Program-made: the position numbers and the translations under genes
In this document: positions 35,079 through 44,219 of the stretch, one piece after another
Numbering within the stretch: position 1 is the first letter of the stretch
How the letters are laid out: each line of letters begins with the position of its first letter
The notes under the pieces: generated by a model
Database searches by the model: none
Told to the model about the DNA's origin: nothing
The model's input: the letters and a program-made list of their open reading frames with translations, nothing else
NCBI RefSeq assembly: GCF_004005905.1
Contig: NZ_SACO01000018.1
Span: 1 to 52,512 of the forward strand
Direction of reading: 5' to 3'
Length of the DNA stretch: 52,512 nt
Source: Novosphingobium umbonatum
Lineage (GTDB): Bacteria > Pseudomonadota > Alphaproteobacteria > Sphingomonadales > Sphingomonadaceae

Positions 35079-35281
35079 TATGCCAACCTTGTTTCGGACG
35101 CCGAACCACGCCCCGTATCCTTTCCGGCCACTAACACCGCCATTTGCCTTTAGGCAATGCTACGTCGCCATGCCGTTGATAATATCAGGTGCATTACGGA
35201 TGCAGTAGAAGTGGCAAGTTCATCACCACTTTGCGAAACCGGATGCCGGTTCTATTGGGGGTCCAGAAAGGACAGTAGCGC

Positions 35282-36214
35282 ATGACCATTGCCACCAATC
35301 GCGCCCTTGCCCGTATTCCGCATCTCGACACATTTCTGGCCGAACATCCCCATGCGGTGATCGGTTGGGGGCGCAAGCCTTCGGGGCGGCGCGCAGTGGC
35401 GCTAGCACGAATGCTGCGGCGGTCCTATGTGTTGCTGGAAGATGGCTTTTTGCGCTCCGTGGCGCGCGATGCGCCTTCGCTCTCGCTGATGGTGGACGAT
35501 ATTGGCTGCTATTATGACGCCAAGGCGCCCTGCCGGATGGAACTGGCCATCGCCGCGGGCGCGACGAAGGGCGAGGCTGCGGCGGCGCGCGAACTGGCGG
35601 TGCTATGGCGGGAATCGGGCCTTTCCAAATATAACCATGCGCCGGATTATCGGGGCGATCTGCCCGCCCATTATGTGCTGGTGGCCGACCAGAGCTTTGG
35701 TGATCTGTCCGTGGCCAGCGGGCTGGCCGATGCGGACAGCTTCCGCGCCATGTTGCAGGCCGCGCTGGATGACTGGCCCGACCATCGGGTGGTGGTAAAG
35801 GTCCATCCCGATGTGATCACCCATCGCAAGCAGAGCTGGCTGAAACCCGAATGGCTGGCCCATCCGCGCGTGATGGTGGTGGGCGATGGTTGCCATCCGG
35901 TGCGGCTGATCCGCGAGGCGGCGGCGGTCTATTGCGTCACCTCGCTGATCGGCTTCGAGGCTTTGCTGCATCAGCGGCCTGTGGCCTGCTATGGCATGCC
36001 GTTTTACGCCGGATGGGGCCTGACGCAGGATGTGCTGCCCGCTCCGCATCGGCGCAGTCCGGCAAGGCTGGAAGATCTGGTCCATGCCGCCTTCACCGTC
36101 TGCACCCGCTACGCCGATCCCGATAGCGGCGCAGCGTGGAGCGCTACGCAGGCAATCGCCTATGCTGCAGAACAGCGCAAGCAATGGCTGGCCATGGCGG
36201 CTGTTGCGCCCTAA
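35282..36214 (+). CDS. KpsC N-terminal-module-like Kdo transferase
   Basis: This 310-residue protein matches the first glycosyltransferase module of KpsC: ARIPHLDTFLAEHP, WGRKPSGRRAVALAR, LLEDGFLRSVARDAPSLS, VDDIGCYYDAKAP, LSKYNHAPDYRG, LVADQSFGDLSVASG, VVKVHPDV and TSLIGFEALLHQRPVAC-YGMPFYAGWGLTQD. Key motifs are intact here, unlike in the partner module at 25922-27346. In E. coli the two modules are one protein with alternating linkages; here they are about 8 kb apart on opposite strands. AAAGGACAG precedes ATG 35282. It starts a plus-strand operon with two glycosyltransferase genes. Confidence 0.88.
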   Translation: MTIATNRALARIPHLDTFLAEHPHAVIGWGRKPSGRRAVALARMLRRSYVLLEDGFLRSVARDAPSLSLMVDDIGCYYDAKAPCRMELAIAAGATKGEAAAARELAVLWRESGLSKYNHAPDYRGDLPAHYVLVADQSFGDLSVASGLADADSFRAMLQAALDDWPDHRVVVKVHPDVITHRKQSWLKPEWLAHPRVMVVGDGCHPVRLIREAAAVYCVTSLIGFEALLHQRPVACYGMPFYAGWGLTQDVLPAPHRRSPARLEDLVHAAFTVCTRYADPDSGAAWSATQAIAYAAEQRKQWLAMAAVAP

Positions 36215-36225
36215 AGGGCCGCGCC

Positions 36226-37212
36226 ATGGCTCGCCTTCCCACCACCGATCTCTATTTCCGCAATGCCATGGACCCGTGGATCAGCCGCTGGTGGCGGCGT
36301 GGTCCGATCCGGCGCGTGGGCGCCAATGCCTTTGTGGCGGGCGAATGGTTCGTGCTGGTGCGACAGGACAAGCCTTTGGTGATGCGTGAAGCTTTGGCCT
36401 GGCATGGCAGGCTGGCCTATGTGATTGATGACGATATAGCCGCCGGCACCGTTTGCGAGCATTTGCCAGAAACCTATCGCGCAAAACTGGCCGAATTTGA
36501 CCGCCGTTTTCACCGCGATTTGTTGGCGCGCGCCGATGTCGTGCTGGCGGCATCCGACAGTCTGGCGGAAAGTCTGGCCCGATCGCCCCGTTTGGCGAAT
36601 CGCCTGCAACGGATTGAACCGGCGTGGCGCCTGCCTCTGGCCAATCTGGATCACTTTGCCGATCTGGAACAAGGAGCCGGTCTCAAGATCGCCATGCTGG
36701 GCAGCGGAAGCCATCGCGGCGCGTTAGAGGCCATCGCCCCCGCGCTGGAAGGCATTTTGGACCGACACAAGCAGGTCCAGCTCACCTATCTGGCCCGCCG
36801 CCGTGTGACCGACAGGCTGGAGCAACACCCCCGCGCGCGCCGGATCGAACCGATGACTTGGCCGGAATATCAGCGCTGGCTGGTGCGGCAACGTTTCCAT
36901 CTGGCGCTTTACCCTCTCCTGCCATCCCCGTTTGAAAGAGCGCGTTCCAGCAACAAGTTAACCGAACACGCCGTGGTCGGAGCCCTGGGCGTCTATCCGC
37001 AGAGCTGGGCCCCGGCGCGGCGGTTGGGCAAAGCTGCTGTGCTGGCCCCCGAAAATCCGGCAGAATGGGGCATTTTGATCGAAAAGCTGATCGCAAACCC
37101 AACGGAAATCAGCCAATTAGCGCAACTTAACCTGCAAAACCTGTCTTGTGAAAACCCTCTGGCGATGCAACAAGAGCTTTGGTTCAATTTGCTGGGGCGG
37201 TTTGTCCAATGA
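36226..37212 (+). CDS. Glycosyltransferase, GT-B type
   Basis: This is a 328-residue protein. The C-terminal half reads like the nucleotide-sugar domain of GT-B enzymes: LKIAMLGSGSHRGALEAIAP, VQLTYLARRRVTDRL, FHLALYPLLPSPFERARSSN, then KLTEHAVVGALGVYPQ. The N-terminal half has WHGRLAYVIDDDIAAGT and ADVVLAASDSLAESLA. Donor and acceptor are unknown. ATG 36226 follows the KpsC-module stop by 11 bp with AAAGGG upstream. The frame is open earlier but overlaps the previous gene. Its stop overlaps the next start as ATGA (37209-37212). Confidence 0.8.
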   Translation: MARLPTTDLYFRNAMDPWISRWWRRGPIRRVGANAFVAGEWFVLVRQDKPLVMREALAWHGRLAYVIDDDIAAGTVCEHLPETYRAKLAEFDRRFHRDLLARADVVLAASDSLAESLARSPRLANRLQRIEPAWRLPLANLDHFADLEQGAGLKIAMLGSGSHRGALEAIAPALEGILDRHKQVQLTYLARRRVTDRLEQHPRARRIEPMTWPEYQRWLVRQRFHLALYPLLPSPFERARSSNKLTEHAVVGALGVYPQSWAPARRLGKAAVLAPENPAEWGILIEKLIANPTEISQLAQLNLQNLSCENPLAMQQELWFNLLGRFVQ

Positions 37213-38984
37213 AGTTCTATCACGCTCTTCTGCGCACCGCTGCTCGCCGCCCCAAATTGGCGGCAGAGGCTCTTTATTGGCACGCCATGGGCAAGAAGGT
37301 CCGCGCGCGCAATCGCCTACGCAGTTCCTTGGCACAGGGGGCATCGGCCTATCAGGACTGGATTCTGTGGCACGAAAAGCGTGGTGAAATTCTGGCCGAG
37401 GCCGCAGATGAAATAGCGGGCTGGGATCAAAAACCACGTCTATCGGTCGTTCTCTATAACCATTCCGGCGAAAGCAGCGCCCATTTTGAGCGGCGACTGG
37501 CCGCGCTGGAAACGCAGGTCTTTGCCGAATTCGAACTGGTGCTGGTGCAATCGCGCGAAGCGGTAGCCGCACGCACCCCCAGCATCGGTCGGTTGGCACC
37601 CGTGGCGCAGCGCACCAACAATCCGGTCAAAGCCCTGCGCCTTGGCCTGCAAACCGCAACGGGCGATTATGTGCTACCCTTGGCCGAAGACGCAATTCTG
37701 GCCCCCGATGCCCTGTACCATCTGGCCAAGGCGGTAATAGCGCAGCCGGACGCATCGGTTTTCTATGGCGACGAGGACCGGATCACGCGGCGCGGCAAGA
37801 GGCTGGACCCTTGGTTCAAGCCGCAATGGAATAGCGAATTGTTTCTGGCGCAGGATTACCTGTCCAACGCCTGCCTTGTGCGGCGAGATCTGGCGCTGAC
37901 CTGTGTGCAAAGCCATCCTGCACTCAATGGCGCGGGCCTTTATGCCCTGCTGCTGGGCGCAACCAGCCAGGCACCCGATAGGGCCGTGGCCCATGTGCCG
38001 CATGTCATCGCGCATATTGACGCCGAGGCTCCCGATGATGACGAGCAGCGCGAGGCCCGTGTGGCCGCTGTGGCGCATCATCTGTCAGGCCAACCGGCAC
38101 AGGTACAGGCTGGCCCCTATGGATCGGTAGCGGTGGAATGGCCTCTGCCCGATCCGCGCCCATTGGTCAGCGTGATCATTCCCACACGCGACCATGTGGA
38201 ATTGCTGCGCACCAGCGTGACTGGCGTTTTGACCGCCACCCGTTATCGCAATGTCGAAGTGATCATCATGGACAATGGCAGCAGCGATCCCGCCGCCCTG
38301 TCCTATTTGAACCGCGTCAGCGCCAATCCTTTGGTGCGGGTGATCCGCCATGATGCGCCTTTCAACTTTGCCCAATTGATCAACATTGGTGCACGCGAGG
38401 CGAAGGGCGAATATCTGTGCCTGCTGAACAATGATATTGAAGTGATAGACGAAAAATGGCTGTCCGCCCTGATGCGGCAGGCGGTGCGGCCCGGGATCGG
38501 CGCGGTGGGAGCCAAGCTGCTGTATGATGATGGATCGATCCAGCATGCGGGCGTGACCATCGGCTTGGGCCAAGCGGCCGGCCATGCCCATCGGTTCCAG
38601 CGCGACAATGAGCCCGGTTATCACGCGCGGGCCCATTTGCCGCATTATGTCTCCGCCGTCACCGCCGCCTGCCTGTTGGTGGCCAGGGACAAGTTCTGGC
38701 AGGTTGGCGGCATGGACGAGGAAGGCTTTCAGGTGGCCTTTAACGACGTAGACCTGTGCCTGAAGCTGCAGGCGGCGGGTTGGCGGAATTTCTATGAGCC
38801 GCGCTCGGTGCTGGTGCATCACGAAAGCAAATCGCGCCGCAAGGATTACCACGCGGACCAGATCAGCCGCTATATGCGCGAACTGGCCTTGCTGCAGGAC
38901 CGCTGGCAGACGCGCCAATTTGCCGACCCCCTGCACCATCCCGCGTTGGAGCGTAGCAACGAGGCCTATCAGATCGCCCTGTAA
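37209..38984 (+). CDS. Family 2 glycosyltransferase, large
   Basis: This 591-residue protein has a C-terminal GT2 domain: PLVSVIIPTRDHVELLRTSV, NVEVIIMDNGSSDPA, YLCLLNNDIEVIDEKWLSAL, VGAKLLYDDGSIQHAGVTIG, FNDVDLCLKLQAAGWRNFYE. These are typical of O-antigen/rhamnan-type transferases. The N-terminal 300 residues form a second, weaker GT-A-like part (LSVVLYNHSGESSAHFERRL, TGDYVLPLAEDAIL, VFYGDEDRITRRGKRLDPWF), so two catalytic domains or a degenerate copy are possible. Translation is coupled to the upstream transferase. It probably builds the repeat unit of the capsule. Confidence 0.85.
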   Translation: MKFYHALLRTAARRPKLAAEALYWHAMGKKVRARNRLRSSLAQGASAYQDWILWHEKRGEILAEAADEIAGWDQKPRLSVVLYNHSGESSAHFERRLAALETQVFAEFELVLVQSREAVAARTPSIGRLAPVAQRTNNPVKALRLGLQTATGDYVLPLAEDAILAPDALYHLAKAVIAQPDASVFYGDEDRITRRGKRLDPWFKPQWNSELFLAQDYLSNACLVRRDLALTCVQSHPALNGAGLYALLLGATSQAPDRAVAHVPHVIAHIDAEAPDDDEQREARVAAVAHHLSGQPAQVQAGPYGSVAVEWPLPDPRPLVSVIIPTRDHVELLRTSVTGVLTATRYRNVEVIIMDNGSSDPAALSYLNRVSANPLVRVIRHDAPFNFAQLINIGAREAKGEYLCLLNNDIEVIDEKWLSALMRQAVRPGIGAVGAKLLYDDGSIQHAGVTIGLGQAAGHAHRFQRDNEPGYHARAHLPHYVSAVTAACLLVARDKFWQVGGMDEEGFQVAFNDVDLCLKLQAAGWRNFYEPRSVLVHHESKSRRKDYHADQISRYMRELALLQDRWQTRQFADPLHHPALERSNEAYQIAL

Positions 38985-39100
38985 AGCGGCGCGAATAAGC
39001 TTGAATTCCGAGCCAGTTGCGCAAGAAGAGTGCTGGCGCATTCATGCCATTCGCGGCATGGAGGCTTGGATTATTATTGAGGCGAAAAGGACAAGACCGG

Positions 39101-40087
39101 ATGGACCCGATAGCGCAGCTTTTGCCCGGTGTGCCTTTGGTCGAATCTCCGCTGTTCCCCACTTTGGTTGATCGCGTAGGTTGGAGTGATCAGGAACGCG
39201 AGATCGCCCGCCAATTGCATGAGCGTGGCTATGCCGTGATCGACTTTCCCGATGACCAGTTGGACGCGCGGATTGCGCGGATCAAAGCGACACTGGCCCC
39301 GCGCTTTGGCCTGCCCGCCCATGGAGAGGCCGACCCGCAGGTCGTGTCCGAATTGGCCGATGCCCGCGTGCAGGATGCATGGAAATTTGACGAGGATGTC
39401 AAAGCGCTGGCCATCAATGCGCAGGTGCTGGATCTGCTGACCCGCCTATGGGGGCGGCAGGCCCATGCTTTTCAGACCCTGAACTTCCCTGTCGGCACGC
39501 AGCAGCATTTGCACAGCGATTCCGTCCATTTCTCCAGCCAGCCCGAGCGTTTCATGTGTGGCGTATGGGTCGCAATGGAGGATCTGCATCCTGATTCCGG
39601 CATTCTGGAATATCTGCCCGGATCGCATCGCTGGCCGATCCTGTCCAACGCCATGGTCGGCCGCCGCGCCGAGGCCAACCGCGCCCTGCCCTCGGCCCAG
39701 ACGCCCTATGAGCCGGTCTGGCGCGCGATGGTGGATCAGAGCGGGATTGCCAAGGAAACCTTCCTTGCCCGCAAGGGGCAGGCGCTGATCTGGGCGGCCA
39801 ATCTGCTGCATGGCGGCGGGCCGCGATCGGACCGCAGCCACACCCGCTGGTCGCAGGTGACCCATTATTATTTCGACGACTGCCTCTATTACACCCCCGC
39901 CTTTTCCGAAGAGGTGCTGGGCAAGCTGGAACTGCGCCAATTGCGCGACATCGCCACGGGGGAAGCGTTGCAGAATAGTTATATGGGGGAGGCTGTGGCG
40001 CGGCCTGCCTTGCGCAACACTGCCCGAAAGAGGACAGTGTGGAGCAGGATCAAAGCCACCCACAAGAAAATCACCAACGCCCTATAA
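39101..40087 (+). CDS. Phytanoyl-CoA dioxygenase family protein
   Basis: This 328-residue enzyme is an Fe(II)/2-oxoglutarate oxygenase. The iron ligands are probably His and Asp in QHLHSDSVHFSS and the distal His in LLHGGGPRSDRSHTRWSQ, with Arg in that last motif for 2-oxoglutarate. GILEYLPGSHRWP is also typical. ATG 39101 is used; the frame is open from 39017. It follows the glycosyltransferase genes on the plus strand, so a sugar or lipid of the capsule is a likely substrate, but this is inferred from location. Its stop overlaps the kpsT stop by 6 bp. Confidence 0.85.
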   Translation: MDPIAQLLPGVPLVESPLFPTLVDRVGWSDQEREIARQLHERGYAVIDFPDDQLDARIARIKATLAPRFGLPAHGEADPQVVSELADARVQDAWKFDEDVKALAINAQVLDLLTRLWGRQAHAFQTLNFPVGTQQHLHSDSVHFSSQPERFMCGVWVAMEDLHPDSGILEYLPGSHRWPILSNAMVGRRAEANRALPSAQTPYEPVWRAMVDQSGIAKETFLARKGQALIWAANLLHGGGPRSDRSHTRWSQVTHYYFDDCLYYTPAFSEEVLGKLELRQLRDIATGEALQNSYMGEAVARPALRNTARKRTVWSRIKATHKKITNAL

Positions 40088-40729
40088 TCGATCGTAAATG
40101 CTTAGGCCTTCTTCCAGATCATCGTGAACATGCGCCTGGCCTTGGTGCAGAACCATGGCGCGACTGCAATATTCTCGAATGGTATGGGGACTATGGGACG
40201 CCACGATCAGCGCCCGGTCGCCACGTTTTTCGAACAATTCCTCATGGCATTTGCGCTGGAAATTCTGGTCGCCGACCAGAATGACCTCGTCGATCAGGTA
40301 GCAATCGAACTCGATCGCCAGTGACAAGGCGAAAGCAAGCCGCGCTTTCATGCCATTGGAATAGGTCTTCACCGGCATTTTCAACTGCCGTCCAAGCTCG
40401 GTAAAATCCTCGATAAAATCGCGGATTTCCCGATATTCTTGGCCATAAATGCGGGCGATGAAGCGCGCGTTGTCATAGCCAGTCAGACTACCCTGAAAGC
40501 CACCGCCAAAGCCCAGAGGCCATGACACGGTCATCTTGCGCTCAATACGCCCGCTGTCGGGCATTTCCACACCGCCCACCAGCTTGATGAAAGTGCTCTT
40601 ACCTGCGCCATTTCGTCCCAGAACGCCCAGTTTTTCACCGGGCGATATGGTGACATTCAGACCTTGCAAAACCTGCTTGCGGCCGTGACCAAGCGGATAA
40701 CTCTTGCGAAGATTGGTGCAGCGGATCAT
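40082..40729 (-). CDS. kpsT: Capsule export ABC transporter ATPase KpsT
   Basis: KpsT drives export of the finished lipid-linked chain. At 215 residues it matches the family length. Walker A LGRNGAGKSTFIKLVGG, the signature YSNGMKARLAFALSLA, Walker B DCYLIDEVILVGD, and the His switch VASHSPHTIREYC are present. The KpsT-type sequence VSWPLGFGGGFQGSLTGYDN is also clear. ATG 40729 overlaps the kpsM stop as ATGA (40726-40729); the longer frame to 40924 lies inside kpsM. It is the last gene of the right-arm operon. Confidence 0.95.
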   Translation of the reverse strand: MIRCTNLRKSYPLGHGRKQVLQGLNVTISPGEKLGVLGRNGAGKSTFIKLVGGVEMPDSGRIERKMTVSWPLGFGGGFQGSLTGYDNARFIARIYGQEYREIRDFIEDFTELGRQLKMPVKTYSNGMKARLAFALSLAIEFDCYLIDEVILVGDQNFQRKCHEELFEKRGDRALIVASHSPHTIREYCSRAMVLHQGQAHVHDDLEEGLSIYDRL

Positions 40730-41508
40730 TCGACCACCATATGTTTGCGCAGACGGCGGCAGAGATAGAGACCTAACACCATTGCAGGCGCAAAGAAAAA
40801 CCAAGGATAGCTGGCGCTGTATTGCGGATAGACCGCATCGCCAAAAACCCCATAGCGCATCATTTCCATGCCATGCACGGCAGGCGACCACATCACGACA
40901 TCGCGAAATGCCGGAGTTAGCCACGAGTTCATAACGAAAGCGCCAGAGAACGGGATCATCATATAAACGGTGACTGGCAGAATTTTTTCCAACACCTCCG
41001 ACATTTCAGACAGCGGGGCGACAATGGAGATAACGGAGAATGTGAAGATCGAATAATATAGCCACCCCAGCAACACATAGCCCAAATCATAAGGCATGGG
41101 AAACTGCCCGGCTGCCCCCAGAACAACGGCAATGAAGATCCAGGCCATCAGGTGACCGATCATCTCGACCAGAAAGCGTACCAGCAAGATGTCGAGAATT
41201 TTCACCTGACGGTGATAAAGCAGGCTGGAATTGGCCGTAAACGCCCCCTGCGCCCGATTGATGGCAGACCGGAACATCACAAAGGGAATATATCCGGTCG
41301 CCACAAAGGCGATGATGTTGACCCCGTGATCCATCTCCCCCTTCTGGAACCGCCACAGGAGGCCGACCAAAACGGCAAAGAGCAAAGGTTCGGCCATCAC
41401 CCATAGAAAGCCGATATTTTCCCGCCCGAAACGCGTCGTCAATTCGCGAATGATCAACGCCTGAATGACGCGCAACTGGATGCGCGCGCCTTGCTGGAAC
41501 GAAGCCAT
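40726..41508 (-). CDS. kpsM: Capsule export ABC transporter permease KpsM
   Basis: This 260-residue inner-membrane permease of the ABC-2 type has about six transmembrane helices. Family features are RELTTRFGRENIGFLWVMAEPL near the N-terminus, then FVATGYIPFVMFRSAINRAQ, ILDILLVRFLVEMIGHL and a C-terminal block with NPVVHG-like SPAVHGMEMMRYGVFGD. ATG 41508 is preferred over 41574, which lies inside kpsE. The gap to the kpsE stop is 2 bp. It pairs with KpsT. Confidence 0.95.
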   Translation of the reverse strand: MASFQQGARIQLRVIQALIIRELTTRFGRENIGFLWVMAEPLLFAVLVGLLWRFQKGEMDHGVNIIAFVATGYIPFVMFRSAINRAQGAFTANSSLLYHRQVKILDILLVRFLVEMIGHLMAWIFIAVVLGAAGQFPMPYDLGYVLLGWLYYSIFTFSVISIVAPLSEMSEVLEKILPVTVYMMIPFSGAFVMNSWLTPAFRDVVMWSPAVHGMEMMRYGVFGDAVYPQYSASYPWFFFAPAMVLGLYLCRRLRKHMVVE

Positions 41509-41510
41509 GT

Positions 41511-42626
41511 TCAATCTTCCGGCGCGTGTTCGAGAATGCCGACCAGGAACATCCATCCCACGAAATAGAGGCACAGGCTGGCCCCCAACACGGTCAAGAT
41601 GGTTTTCAGACGATGCGGCAGGGTCGCCTCGTCCGGCACGGCAGGCTCGACGACACGTTCCAGATAATATTGCTGGCGGGTGGCATCGCTGCGCGCAGTT
41701 TCCAGTGCGGCGCTGGCTGCATTCAGGTTTTGCGCGGCAAATTCCTGTTCCTGATACAGCGCTTCGTAATTGGGCAGTTTGCTGGCGATGCCATTTGTTG
41801 TGCCAACGGCGCGCGCGGTCTGCCCCGCTTCGGCCTGTGCCATCGCGGCAACTTTTGCACGCAAGGCCGGAATGGCGGGATTACGCGGCGTTTGGGTTTC
41901 CATCTGGGTCAATTGGGCCTGCAAGGCAGCCTTTTCACCCACCAGTTTGTTGGCCACTTCCAAAACACCGGTGGCCTGTTTGGCGGGGTCCAGCAAGGCG
42001 CGGTCATTGCGGAAACCGGCCATGGCCGCGCGTGCCTTTACAACGCGTTGCTGGGCCAGCGCCACGCGCTTTTCTGCCTCGCTGACCTGTTTGTCCCGCG
42101 CCCGTTCATTGAGCGCATTGACCAGATTTTCGCTCAACACCAGCAGGCGTTGATTGAGGCCTTCGGCGTCCTTGGGCGCATAACCTTTGACGCGCAGCAC
42201 AACGAGGCCAGTTTCATGATCAAGTCCGACCGTGATCATGTCCAGATAATATCGGAACAGGCTTTCACGGGTCTTCTTGACGAAAGGCATGGGGTAACGG
42301 CTGAGGAAATCCGCGTCGGGGTGGGCAAATAGCGTTTCGACGCTGCCGCCTTTATCCAGATCGGCCAGCGCGGTGCGGGACCGGATATAGTCCATCACCT
42401 CATTCGCCTGCTCCTGCCCCGCCGACAGGCCCGTGGTTTGCACCAGATTGGCCAGACTGGACACTTGCGCCGAGCGTTGGCCCGGCGCTTTGATCACGAA
42501 GCGGCTTTCCGACACATAGATGTCGGATGCGATGAGCGTTTCGTAGGCTGCGGTCGATAATACTGGCAAAAGGACCAGTGCGACAAAAGCCTTGTTGCGC
42601 TTAATTGTAGGCCATAATTCAAACAT
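41511..42626 (-). CDS. kpsE: Capsule export inner-membrane protein KpsE
   Basis: KpsE is the polysaccharide co-polymerase-type protein that links the ABC transporter to the OPX channel. One helix sits near the N-terminus (AFVALVLLPVLSTAAYETLI) and one near the C-terminus (ILTVLGASLCLYFVGWMFLVG), with a large periplasmic coiled-coil region between (EAEKRVALAQQRVVKARAAM). The stretch YVSESRFVIKAP is typical of the family. 371 residues is usual. It is in the order kpsE-kpsM-kpsT with minimal spacing. Confidence 0.93.
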   Translation of the reverse strand: MFELWPTIKRNKAFVALVLLPVLSTAAYETLIASDIYVSESRFVIKAPGQRSAQVSSLANLVQTTGLSAGQEQANEVMDYIRSRTALADLDKGGSVETLFAHPDADFLSRYPMPFVKKTRESLFRYYLDMITVGLDHETGLVVLRVKGYAPKDAEGLNQRLLVLSENLVNALNERARDKQVSEAEKRVALAQQRVVKARAAMAGFRNDRALLDPAKQATGVLEVANKLVGEKAALQAQLTQMETQTPRNPAIPALRAKVAAMAQAEAGQTARAVGTTNGIASKLPNYEALYQEQEFAAQNLNAASAALETARSDATRQQYYLERVVEPAVPDEATLPHRLKTILTVLGASLCLYFVGWMFLVGILEHAPED

Positions 42627-42671
42627 CTAACACCCGACATTCCATACCAACGACCGTAGAGATCCGGAACA

Positions 42672-43445
42672 TTAGCGTCGATAGGCTTGACCGGAGGTGG
42701 AGACATTCGCTCTTAAGCGAATAGTCTCCAAAACCTCAGAATCCTCACGCTGCTCTACGCGCGGTGCAAACAGAGCGCGCCCACGCGCATCGGCCGAAGG
42801 CGCTGGATCCCGTAGATAATAGATCGCCAAACTTTTACGGTAAATACCCTCTTCAACAGTCAAAGGGGAGCTCATCCCGTGCCAACTGTTTTGAGTTGTA
42901 TTAAACAGCACGGCACGATTAAAAACTGGATCCACTTCACGAACAAGGTCTTTTGGCAGATTCTTTTCCTCATCATGAGACCATAAACCTAGAGCCCCCC
43001 CATGTTTAGGATCAAGAGCCGAAGAGATATAAACAATAATGTTCAAAACTCGTTCAAGCTTTAACTTCGGATGAATCGAGTAGTCGAAATGAGGGTTAAG
43101 GTTGCCACCCACCCCATGAATATGCCAGCCTCCACCGTGCAAGCCATGATCAACGTAAATCGGGGCACCGATTAGGCGCGCCAACCGATCCGTTACAGCA
43201 GCAGATTGCAGTTCAGCGAAGGCCCGGTAGGTAGCGGAAGGAAATTTCTCCCAGCTGTTTTGGGTTTTTTTATTTTCTATTGAGTTCCTGTAAACATACC
43301 AATCATCGTGATCGTAGTCCGGCATCTCCGATTCAAGCAATTTTGCAAAATCTTGTTCGAAGAATCCATCAATTACACAATGATCGAAAGGACCATCATG
43401 GCCATATTTCTTTAACGCAGAATCAAAATTGTCAAAATTAATCAT
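42672..43445 (-). CDS. 2OG-Fe(II) oxygenase family protein
   Basis: This 257-residue protein has the Fe(II) ligands His-x-Asp in LNPHFDYSIHPKL and a distal His in TTQNSWHGMSSP. YRKSLAIYYL supplies the Arg for 2-oxoglutarate. It resembles small prolyl-hydroxylase-like oxygenases found in polysaccharide loci (FDHCVIDGFFEQDFAKLLES). ATG 43445 has GAGG upstream; the frame is open to 43484. The substrate is likely a sugar in the capsule pathway, by location only. The gene is AT-richer than kpsE beside it. Confidence 0.82.
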   Translation of the reverse strand: MINFDNFDSALKKYGHDGPFDHCVIDGFFEQDFAKLLESEMPDYDHDDWYVYRNSIENKKTQNSWEKFPSATYRAFAELQSAAVTDRLARLIGAPIYVDHGLHGGGWHIHGVGGNLNPHFDYSIHPKLKLERVLNIIVYISSALDPKHGGALGLWSHDEEKNLPKDLVREVDPVFNRAVLFNTTQNSWHGMSSPLTVEEGIYRKSLAIYYLRDPAPSADARGRALFAPRVEQREDSEVLETIRLRANVSTSGQAYRR

Positions 43446-43465
43446 ATAAACCTCAATATGTAGGA

Positions 43466-44218
43466 TCAATCCAGAGTAAGCCACGGGTGCCTATTAATCA
43501 TATCCCGCCTCAGCTTCACATGATTGTCATTAACATTCGTCAAAGACCTTAACATAGACTGCTTATGAACCCTATAGCGCGAAAGAATTTCAGGAATTTG
43601 GATAATATACTCACCAGATTCACACATTCTCAACCAAAGATCATAGTCCTCCCACCCATATTGAATGTGCAAGTACCCCCCAATGCTTAACAAAAATTCA
43701 CGCCTAAGCATTGCCATGGCATCAATGTGATTACCATATTGAAAGCGGCCCGCATGAAAGGCTTCTCCGCCCATCACCCCCGTTTGCGCGTCGAACACCT
43801 CAATCAGCGAGTAAGCTCCCTGAGCACCGGGCGATTGTTCAAGCACCTCGCGATGCCTTTTCAAGCAGCTTGGATAAACAATGTTATCCGCATCAAGAAA
43901 AAATAGAAACTTAGACCCCGCAATAGAGGCTGATGTATTTCTAGTAACTGCAAGTCCGGCGTTTTCCACATTCGCCGCCAGGACCGCCCTAGAAAATCGA
44001 GAAGAAAATTGAGCAAGCCACCGCTCAACAACAGCAACTGACTCATCCCTACTACCATCATCCACGACAACCAAGCTTATCGAAGGTTCACTCTGCGACA
44101 AGATACTATTCAAGGTTTCGACAATATAGTTCTGGTAATTAAACAATGGGATGCAAACCGACACCGGCGCCCAATCACCACCAGTATCTACTACAACGTT
44201 GAAATCCTGCACAATCAT
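43466..44218 (-). CDS. Family 2 glycosyltransferase
   Basis: This 250-residue GT-A enzyme begins MIVQDFNVVVDTGG, then VSVCIPLFNYQNYIVETLNS (nucleotide-sugar binding), SLVVVDDGSRDESV, ENAGLAVTRNTS, FLFFLDADNIVYPS (DxD-type motif), and GWEDYDLWLRMCESG (catalytic ED). All are standard GT2 features. ATG 44218 has GGAGG upstream and starts 1 bp after the stop of the next gene in the operon. The sugar transferred is unknown. AT-rich compared with the kps genes, suggesting transfer. Confidence 0.87.
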   Translation of the reverse strand: MIVQDFNVVVDTGGDWAPVSVCIPLFNYQNYIVETLNSILSQSEPSISLVVVDDGSRDESVAVVERWLAQFSSRFSRAVLAANVENAGLAVTRNTSASIAGSKFLFFLDADNIVYPSCLKRHREVLEQSPGAQGAYSLIEVFDAQTGVMGGEAFHAGRFQYGNHIDAMAMLRREFLLSIGGYLHIQYGWEDYDLWLRMCESGEYIIQIPEILSRYRVHKQSMLRSLTNVNDNHVKLRRDMINRHPWLTLD

Positions 44219-44219
44219 C

